Of a stretch of DNA of 5,257 bases, positions 1 to 5,257 are shown in pieces; position 1 is the stretch's first letter; each line of letters opens with the position of its first letter. The notes under the pieces are model-generated. The model saw only the letters and a program-made list of their open reading frames with translations. It made no database searches and was not told the DNA's origin. The DNA comes from JACJWR01 sp964547485. GTDB taxonomy: Bacteria; Actinomycetota; Actinomycetes; S36-B12; UBA10799. Made by a program: the position numbers and the translations under genes. The stretch is taken from NCBI GenBank assembly GCA_964547485.1, contig CAZJNU010000150.1, forward strand, positions 1-5,257, written 5' to 3'.

Positions 1-1989
<1,989 letters not shown>

Positions 1990-1998
1990 CCGACCAGC

Positions 1999-2850
1999 CT
2001 AGATTCCCGGTGCGGTCGCTTCGGCGGCCAGCACCCCGGCAAGGGCCTGCGCCAGCTCCGGGCGGCACACTGCGAGGTTCGTCACCCACGGCGGCCGGTG
2101 GTTGAAGGTCACTCGGGACCCATCCAGGTGGGTCGCGCTGAGTCCGGCGGCCTGGGCTGCCGCCAGCGGCGCAGCGACATCCCATTCGTAGAAACCGGAG
2201 TCGTGCAGGTAGATGTCGGCCCTGCCGGTCAGCACCCGGCTCACCTTGGCCCCGACCGAACCCACCGGTACCACCTCGCCGGCGGCCGGACCGCCGAGCT
2301 CCTGCCAGCGCGCCTCGAGGGCGGACACGATGGCCGGCAACGTCGCCGGTGGTCGGCTCCTGGAGGCGACGATCCGCAACGGCCGCGAGGTATCCAACGG
2401 CGGCAATGGCTGCGGCGCCGCCGAGCTGAACAGCAGACCGTCGTCGGGCACCGCAACGACGCCCACCAACAGCCGCCCCCCGGTGACATCATGCTGCCAC
2501 AGGGCGACGTGCACGGCCCAGTCCGAGCGACCCATGCCGTACTCCCAGGTGCCGTCCAGCGGGTCTATGATCCACACCCGATCGGCGCTGTCCCGGGCCG
2601 CGGAATCCTCCGCCTCCTCGCTGAGGATGGCGTCGTCGGGGCGCCAGCGCGCCAGTTCGGCGGCGAGGAATGCCTGGGAGGCGGCATCGGCAGCATCCCG
2701 CAGCTTCTTGGCCACCAGTCGAGGGTCATCCGTTCCGGCCGGGAAATCCCGTCGAAACCCCTGCAGTAGCGCACCCGCCCGGACTGCCAGGTCGGATGCG
2801 AGCGCGGCATCATCGCCCGGGGCGCCGTCTGCGACGTTGCTGTCGTCCAT
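1999..2850 (-). CDS. cysQ: CysQ-type 3'(2'),5'-bisphosphate nucleotidase (inositol monophosphatase family)
   Basis: This is a 283-residue metal-dependent phosphatase of the FIG/IMPase superfamily. CysQ enzymes hydrolyse 3'-phosphoadenosine 5'-phosphate (and PAPS), which keeps by-products of sulfate activation from building up; some actinobacterial members also act on inositol phosphates. Metal-site motifs are LSEE (76-79), WIIDPLDGT (93-101, metal ligands D96 and D99) and EWDVAAP (222-228, D224). GRSDWAVHVALW (107-118), VGSVGAK (196-202) and a DGS near the C-terminus fit actinobacterial CysQ better than SuhB/ImpA types, judging from recalled M. tuberculosis CysQ. No signal peptide or membrane segment is seen, so it should be cytoplasmic. 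The ATG at 2850 is chosen over an in-frame TTG two codons upstream because GAGAGGA ends 7 bases before the ATG but only one base before the TTG. It lies 28 bases after pth and 9 bases before mfd. The residue after DPLDGT is Trp102, where I recall Arg or Lys in CysQ. Family is near certain; substrate is inferred. Confidence 0.9.
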   Translation of the reverse strand: MDDSNVADGAPGDDAALASDLAVRAGALLQGFRRDFPAGTDDPRLVAKKLRDAADAASQAFLAAELARWRPDDAILSEEAEDSAARDSADRVWIIDPLDGTWEYGMGRSDWAVHVALWQHDVTGGRLLVGVVAVPDDGLLFSSAAPQPLPPLDTSRPLRIVASRSRPPATLPAIVSALEARWQELGGPAAGEVVPVGSVGAKVSRVLTGRADIYLHDSGFYEWDVAAPLAAAQAAGLSATHLDGSRVTFNHRPPWVTNLAVCRPELAQALAGVLAAEATAPGI

Positions 2851-2857
2851 TTTCAAG

Positions 2858-2864
2858 TCCTCTC
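2858..2864 (-). promoter_or_regulatory. Ribosome binding site of cysQ
   Basis: The minus strand reads GAGAGGA, then 7 bases (CTTGAAA), then ATG at 2850. This spacing is near the optimum and decides the start: the TTG at 2856 in the same frame would leave only one base between the site and the start codon. The site sits in the 28-base gap after pth, so cysQ can be initiated independently of pth. Confidence 0.75.
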
Positions 2865-2878
2865 GCCGGGGCCCGGGA

Positions 2879-3463
2879 TCAGCCGTTGAACTGGTTTTGG
2901 GCCGAGCCGAGCCCTTCGGCCAGCAGACATTCGACGGCGTCCGCGGCCCGCTCGATGGCCACCGCCACCTCGGCCTGCTGCGCGGTGTTGAACGGTTTCA
3001 GTACATAGTCCGCCGGGTCCATTCGGCCGGGCGGTCGTTCGATGCCGATCCGTACCCGCAGGAAGTCGCCGCTGCCCAGCGAGCTGCGCATCGACTTCAA
3101 GCCGTTGTGTCCGCCGTCACCGCCGCCCGCCTTCAGCCGCAGCACCCCAACCGGCAGGTCCAGATCATCATGGACCGCGATAACGCCGGTCACCGGCACC
3201 TTGTAGAAGGCGGCCAGTGCCGCCACCGGCGAGCCTGAGAGGTTCATGTAGGTACGTGACTTCGCCAGCACGACCCGTTCGCCCACGAGTCGACCTTCCA
3301 CCGTCTCCGCATTCGCCCGCCGATGCCGCCGGAAGGTGCCCGACATCCGCCCAGCCAGCACCTCCACCACCCGATATCCCAGGTTGTGGCGGGTGTTCGC
3401 GTAGCCGGGGCCCGGGTTCCCGAGCCCGACCACCAACCGAGGCTCGGACAACGGAGGGGTCAC
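2879..3463 (-). CDS. pth: Peptidyl-tRNA hydrolase
   Basis: Pth cleaves the ester bond between tRNA and peptide in peptidyl-tRNAs that fall off the ribosome, recycling the tRNA in the cytoplasm. The 194-residue length is normal for the bacterial Pth family. All signature parts are present: VVGLGNPGPGYANTRHNLGY (11-30) with N16 and catalytic H26; SRTYMNLSG (69-77) with N74; HDDLDLP (98-104) with D99; and GGGDGGHNGLKS (113-124) with N120. These match E. coli N10, H20, N68, D93 and N114 at a constant offset of 6, so the active site is complete. The GTG start overlaps the rplY stop as GTGA, which points to translational coupling. The nearest Shine-Dalgarno-like GAGGA abuts the GTG directly, which is too close to be ideal, so reinitiation by ribosomes finishing rplY is the likelier mode. 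A TTG at codon 5 is an alternative start. The rplY-pth pairing is common in bacteria. Confidence 0.97.
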   Translation of the reverse strand: MTPPLSEPRLVVGLGNPGPGYANTRHNLGYRVVEVLAGRMSGTFRRHRRANAETVEGRLVGERVVLAKSRTYMNLSGSPVAALAAFYKVPVTGVIAVHDDLDLPVGVLRLKAGGGDGGHNGLKSMRSSLGSGDFLRVRIGIERPPGRMDPADYVLKPFNTAQQAEVAVAIERAADAVECLLAEGLGSAQNQFNG

Positions 3464-4047
3464 TCCTCGCTGTCGGCAGCGCCCTCGTCTGCGGACTCGT
3501 CCGCTTCCGCAGCACTGTCGGCAGCGGCATCCTCGGCGGCCGCAGCGGCGGCGGCGGCCTCCGCCTGCGCCTTCATCGCCTCCCGCACCTGCTCGAGTGC
3601 GGCCGCGATCGCGTCGTCGGCCTCCAGCTCATTGTCCTCATCGGAGAGGATCTCGCTCACGGCTGTCGCCACTGCCACCGGATCGAGTTCCTGCTCGATC
3701 GCCACCTGCTCGGCCTTGGCCATCGCCTGACCGAGCACCAACCGCTCGCGCACCTCACGGCGGGACAGCACGACAAGATCGACGTGCTCGAAGGTCGACC
3801 GGATCGGATCGCGCTGCACGTCACGGGGGGCCACCATATGGGCTGGGGAGTCGCCGAGAGCGATCTCCAGCACCACCTTGGGCTGCTTCAGCGCCATCAT
3901 CAGATCGTGGGCGTCGAGGGAGAGATGGATAACCTCGGTGTCGCCGCCGTAGATCACCGCAGGCACTCTGCCGTCACGGCGCAGCCGACGGGCGGCGCCC
4001 TTTCCGAACTCGTTGCGGGATTCGGCGGACATCTTGACCTGGCTCAC
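3460..4047 (-). CDS. rplY: Ribosomal protein L25 (bL25/Ctc family) with unusual acidic C-terminal region
   Basis: L25 binds 5S rRNA in the central protuberance of the 50S subunit; the longer form is called Ctc or TL5 and is stress-induced in some bacteria. As called it has 195 residues. The N-terminal L25 domain runs about 6-94: RNEFGKGAARRLRRDGRVPA (11-30), VIYGG (31-35), VAPRDVQRDPIRSTFEHVDL (72-91). Past residue 95 I cannot recognise the usual TL5/CTC beta domain. Instead there is a probably helical stretch (about 98-160) and an acidic tail: the last 35 residues hold 18 Ala and 12 Asp/Glu with no Lys/Arg, including eight Ala in a row (164-171). Other minus frames here contain stops and G/C-ending codons persist, so a simple frameshift is not evident. 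GTG at 4047 is chosen because GAGGAG lies 6 bases upstream and the product then starts like other L25 proteins; an upstream GTG at 4149 would add 34 unsupported residues. The stop overlaps the pth start. Confidence 0.92.
   Translation of the reverse strand: MSQVKMSAESRNEFGKGAARRLRRDGRVPAVIYGGDTEVIHLSLDAHDLMMALKQPKVVLEIALGDSPAHMVAPRDVQRDPIRSTFEHVDLVVLSRREVRERLVLGQAMAKAEQVAIEQELDPVAVATAVSEILSDEDNELEADDAIAAALEQVREAMKAQAEAAAAAAAAEDAAADSAAEADESADEGAADSEE
3535..3558 (-). repeat. Alanine-codon repeat (eight GCN codons) inside rplY
   Basis: Eight consecutive alanine codons, mostly GCC and GCG, encode residues 164-171 of L25 at the start of its acidic tail. The near-repetitive GCN run is a low-complexity tract that could change length by slippage in steps of one codon without breaking the frame. 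Confidence 0.7.
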
Positions 4048-4106
4048 AACTGACTCCTCGACCGGTTCGACCGGCGGTGGGGACCCAACCGCCGACACAA
4101 GCTCAT
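4044..4106 (-). CDS. Candidate 20-codon upstream open frame (possible leader peptide) of rplY
   Basis: An ATG at 4104-4106 opens a 20-codon frame rich in Arg (six) and Ser. Its TGA at 4044-4046 overlaps the rplY GTG at 4045-4047 as GTGA, the same arrangement seen at the rplY-pth junction. If translated it would deliver ribosomes to the rplY start. Against it: there is no good Shine-Dalgarno before the ATG, the product resembles nothing I know, and Arg-rich short frames arise often by chance in GC-rich DNA. I record it as a possibility only. Confidence 0.15.
   Translation of the reverse strand: MSLCRRLGPHRRSNRSRSQL
4054..4059 (-). promoter_or_regulatory. Ribosome binding site of rplY
   Basis: GAGGAG followed by 6 bases (TCAGTT) and the GTG at 4047. 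It is the strongest Shine-Dalgarno match in the window and fixes the rplY start, ruling against the longer frame from the GTG at 4149. Confidence 0.8.
4062..4074 (-). other. Small hairpin just upstream of the rplY ribosome binding site
   Basis: The transcript strand reads CCGGT-CGA-ACCGG, a 5-bp stem with a 3-base loop, ending two bases before the GAGGAG. The same segment contains CCGGTCGA twice with a 9-base period. A stem here could stack beside the ribosome binding site, but it is short and may be fortuitous. Confidence 0.3.
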
Positions 4107-4149
4107 ACCCGGTCGATCCGCGCCTCACGTTCAAGGCCTCGTCGATCAC

Positions 4150-4165
4150 GGCGGCAACTGCCGCC
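4150..4165 (-). other. GC hairpin in the rplY leader
   Basis: Perfect inverted repeat GGCGGC with a 4-base loop and GCCGCC; one further A-T pair could form inside, leaving a 2-base loop. It would lie near the 5' end of a transcript started at the candidate promoter at 4183-4211. There is no T-tract after it, so it is not a classical terminator; it might stabilise the 5' end or act as a leader element. Confidence 0.35.
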
Positions 4166-4182
4166 CTCGCCGGGACACCGTT

Positions 4183-4211
4183 AGCCTACGCGACGCGCGC
4201 GTCGCTCCCAA
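4183..4211 (-). promoter_or_regulatory. Candidate sigma70-type promoter for rplY-pth-cysQ-mfd
   Basis: On the minus strand a -35-like TTGGGA (4206-4211) is separated by exactly 17 bases from a -10-like TAGGCT (4183-4188), which fits the TANNNT pattern common in actinobacteria. Transcription would start near 4176, leaving a leader of about 130 bases before the rplY GTG. The element sits in the only sizeable gap of the cluster, the 219 bases between prs and rplY, where a second promoter is expected. The spacer contains a perfect 16-bp palindrome (4190-4205). No mapped start supports it. Confidence 0.4.
4190..4205. promoter_or_regulatory. Perfect 16-bp palindrome GCGACGCGCGCGTCGC within the promoter spacer
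   Basis: The sequence equals its own reverse complement over 16 bases, and fills 16 of the 17 spacer bases between the candidate -35 and -10 boxes. A dimeric repressor or activator bound here would cover the promoter. It could equally be a GC-rich chance palindrome, an alternating CG tract with unusual DNA shape, or a methyltransferase or restriction site cluster. No regulator gene in the window can be tied to it. Confidence 0.4.
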
Positions 4212-4266
4212 TCCCGGTCCCGTCGCCACGGGCCAGTCCCAGTGCTGGCGAGCGCACAGACGCCGC

Positions 4267-5235
4267 TCAGTCGAACAGTCGGGTGACCGAACCGTCGGTG
4301 AACACCTCCTGGATCGCCTGCGCGATCAGGGGCGCGATCGGCAGCACGGTCAACTTGTCGAATCGCCGCTCCGCCGGGATCGGCAGGGTGTCGGTCACCA
4401 CCACCTCGGTGATCCCGGACGCCTGCAACCGCTCGGCCGCCGGCGGGCTGAGCACACCATGGGTGGCGGTCACGATGACTTCCGCGGCCCCCTCCTCGAA
4501 CAGCGTCTCGGCTGCCTTGGTGATGGTTCCGCCGGTATCGATCATGTCGTCGACGACCACACATACCCGGTCCTTCACATCACCGACAACCTCGAAGATC
4601 TTCACCTCGTTGGGGACGTCCGGGTTGCGGCGTTTGTGGATGATCGCCAACGGTGACCCCAGCACGTCGGTCCACCGCTCTGCCACCCGGACCCGGCCGG
4701 CGTCCGGGGACACGACCGTGATTCGGTCGCGGTCCGCTCGACTGGCGACGTGTTCGCTGAGCACCGGTAACGCGAACAGGTGGTCCACCGGCCCGTCGAA
4801 GAATCCCTGGATCTGGCTGGTGTGGAGGTCGACTGCCATCAGCCGGTCGGCCCCAGCGGTCTTGAACAGGTCCGCCATCAACCGGGCGGTGATCGGCTCC
4901 CGCCCTCGGTGCTTCTTGTCCTGCCGGGCATAGCCGTAGAACGGGATCACCACTGTGATTCGCTTGGCGGACGCCCGCTTCAGCGCGTCGACCATGATCA
5001 ACTGCTCCATGATCCACTTGTTGATGTCCTGCATGTGGCTCTGCAGCACGAAAGCGTCACAGCCGCGCACGCTCTCCTGATACCGCACGAAGATCTCACC
5101 GTTGGCGAAATCGTAGGCCTGCATCGGCGCCAGCTCGGTGCCCAACTCCTTGGCCACATGCTCGGCCAGTTCTGGATGCGACCTACCGGCGAAGAGTTTC
5201 ATCTTCTTGAGCGGGGTCTGGACGATCTCAGTCAC
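4267..5235 (-). CDS. prs: Ribose-phosphate pyrophosphokinase (PRPP synthase)
   Basis: Prs transfers diphosphate from ATP to ribose 5-phosphate, giving PRPP for purine, pyrimidine, histidine, tryptophan and NAD synthesis in the cytoplasm. The 322-residue length is typical of the bacterial class I enzyme. Visible motifs are LFAGRSHPELAEHVAKELG (14-32), FANGEIFVRYQESVRG (43-58), the catalytic flexible-loop segment YARQDKKHRGREP (102-114), VDLHTSQIQGFFDGPVDH (135-152) with the conserved His138, SPDAGRVRVAE (176-186), and the PRPP-binding loop VVDDMIDTGGT (227-237). All key positions look intact, and the KKHRG loop resembles recalled actinobacterial homologues. The GTG at 5235 is preceded by GGTGGAGG with 4 bases between; it gives an N-terminus close to that of M. 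tuberculosis Prs, while an ATG at codon 12 has no good ribosome binding site. In many actinobacteria glmU lies just upstream; that would be beyond the right edge here. The 219-base gap to rplY suggests separate transcription starts. Confidence 0.98.
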   Translation of the reverse strand: MTEIVQTPLKKMKLFAGRSHPELAEHVAKELGTELAPMQAYDFANGEIFVRYQESVRGCDAFVLQSHMQDINKWIMEQLIMVDALKRASAKRITVVIPFYGYARQDKKHRGREPITARLMADLFKTAGADRLMAVDLHTSQIQGFFDGPVDHLFALPVLSEHVASRADRDRITVVSPDAGRVRVAERWTDVLGSPLAIIHKRRNPDVPNEVKIFEVVGDVKDRVCVVVDDMIDTGGTITKAAETLFEEGAAEVIVTATHGVLSPPAAERLQASGITEVVVTDTLPIPAERRFDKLTVLPIAPLIAQAIQEVFTDGSVTRLFD

Positions 5236-5239
5236 GTGG

Positions 5240-5247
5240 CCTCCACC
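5240..5247 (-). promoter_or_regulatory. Ribosome binding site of prs
   Basis: GGTGGAGG lies 4 bases (CCAC) before the GTG at 5235. The motif is strong, though the spacing is on the short side. It supports the GTG over the internal ATG at codon 12. Only 10 more bases lie to the right, so no promoter of prs can be judged. Confidence 0.65.
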
Positions 5248-5257
5248 AAGCTTGACG

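Noticed and set aside
2851..2856. TTG start two codons upstream of the cysQ ATG
   Set aside because: Only one base separates it from the ribosome binding site, while the ATG at 2850 has a normal 7-base spacing.
2213..3238. Plus-strand open frame of 341 codons antisense to cysQ and pth
   Set aside because: Antisense shadow of two well-supported genes; the translation is low-complexity Arg/Ser/Ala-rich with no motif.
3601..3780. Frameshift in rplY as the cause of the odd C-terminus
   Set aside because: The two other minus-strand frames run into stops or give Ser/Arg-rich nonsense with no CTC-like sequence, and the called frame keeps G/C-ending codons, so the called frame looks genuinely coding.
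4048..4149. 34-codon N-terminal extension of rplY from a GTG at 4149
   Set aside because: The GTG at 4047 has a GAGGAG 6 bases upstream and gives a normal L25 N-terminus; the extension has no family similarity and would overlap the leader hairpins.
4223..4251. Hairpin after the prs stop (TCGCCA/TGGCGA outer arms or GCCAG/CTGGC inner arms) as a terminator
   Set aside because: The two pairings compete, the outer one has a long loop, and no run of T follows on the transcript strand, so an intrinsic terminator is not supported.
4013..4933. Long plus-strand open frame of 306 codons antisense to rplY and prs
   Set aside because: It lies opposite two clear genes with complete family motifs, its product is Ser/Thr/Arg-rich without recognisable domains, and such antisense frames are expected in GC-rich DNA.

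Overview
The window is a compact, GC-rich stretch of bacterial chromosome in which every supported gene lies on the minus strand. Read in the direction of transcription (right to left) the order is prs (PRPP synthase), rplY/ctc (ribosomal protein L25), pth (peptidyl-tRNA hydrolase), cysQ (a CysQ-type inositol-monophosphatase-family phosphatase) and mfd (transcription-repair coupling factor, cut by the left edge of the window). High GC with G/C-ending codons, GTG starts on four of the five genes, the prs-rplY-pth-mfd order, and close resemblance (from memory) of Prs, CysQ, Pth and Mfd to their Mycobacterium tuberculosis counterparts point to an actinobacterium. A propionibacterial or related lineage is possible, but nothing here fixes the genus.

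Layout: 4267-5235 prs; 4048-4266 a 219-base intergenic leader with a plausible sigma70-type promoter, two small hairpins and a strong ribosome binding site for rplY; 3460-4047 rplY; 2879-3463 pth, whose GTG start overlaps the rplY stop (GTGA); 1999-2850 cysQ, 28 bases after pth; 1-1989 mfd, starting 9 bases after the cysQ stop and running off the window just past its Walker A motif. The plus strand carries only long GC-driven open frames antisense to these genes, and I call none of them.

rplY-pth-cysQ-mfd is packed like one transcription unit. The larger gap after prs, with promoter-like elements in it, suggests a second start point for the downstream four genes. The genes are mostly housekeeping: PRPP supply for nucleotides, histidine and tryptophan; a 5S-rRNA-binding ribosomal protein; rescue of peptidyl-tRNA; removal of 3'-phosphoadenosine phosphates (or inositol phosphate); and rescue of stalled RNA polymerase at DNA lesions.

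I see no mobile element, CRISPR array, phage gene or obvious new multi-gene system. The features most worth a second look are the C-terminal half of the L25 protein, which does not look like the usual TL5/CTC beta domain but like an acidic, alanine-rich helical tail, and the rplY leader: a perfect 16-bp GC palindrome fills the spacer of the candidate promoter, and a 20-codon Arg-rich open frame ends in a GTGA overlap with the rplY start.
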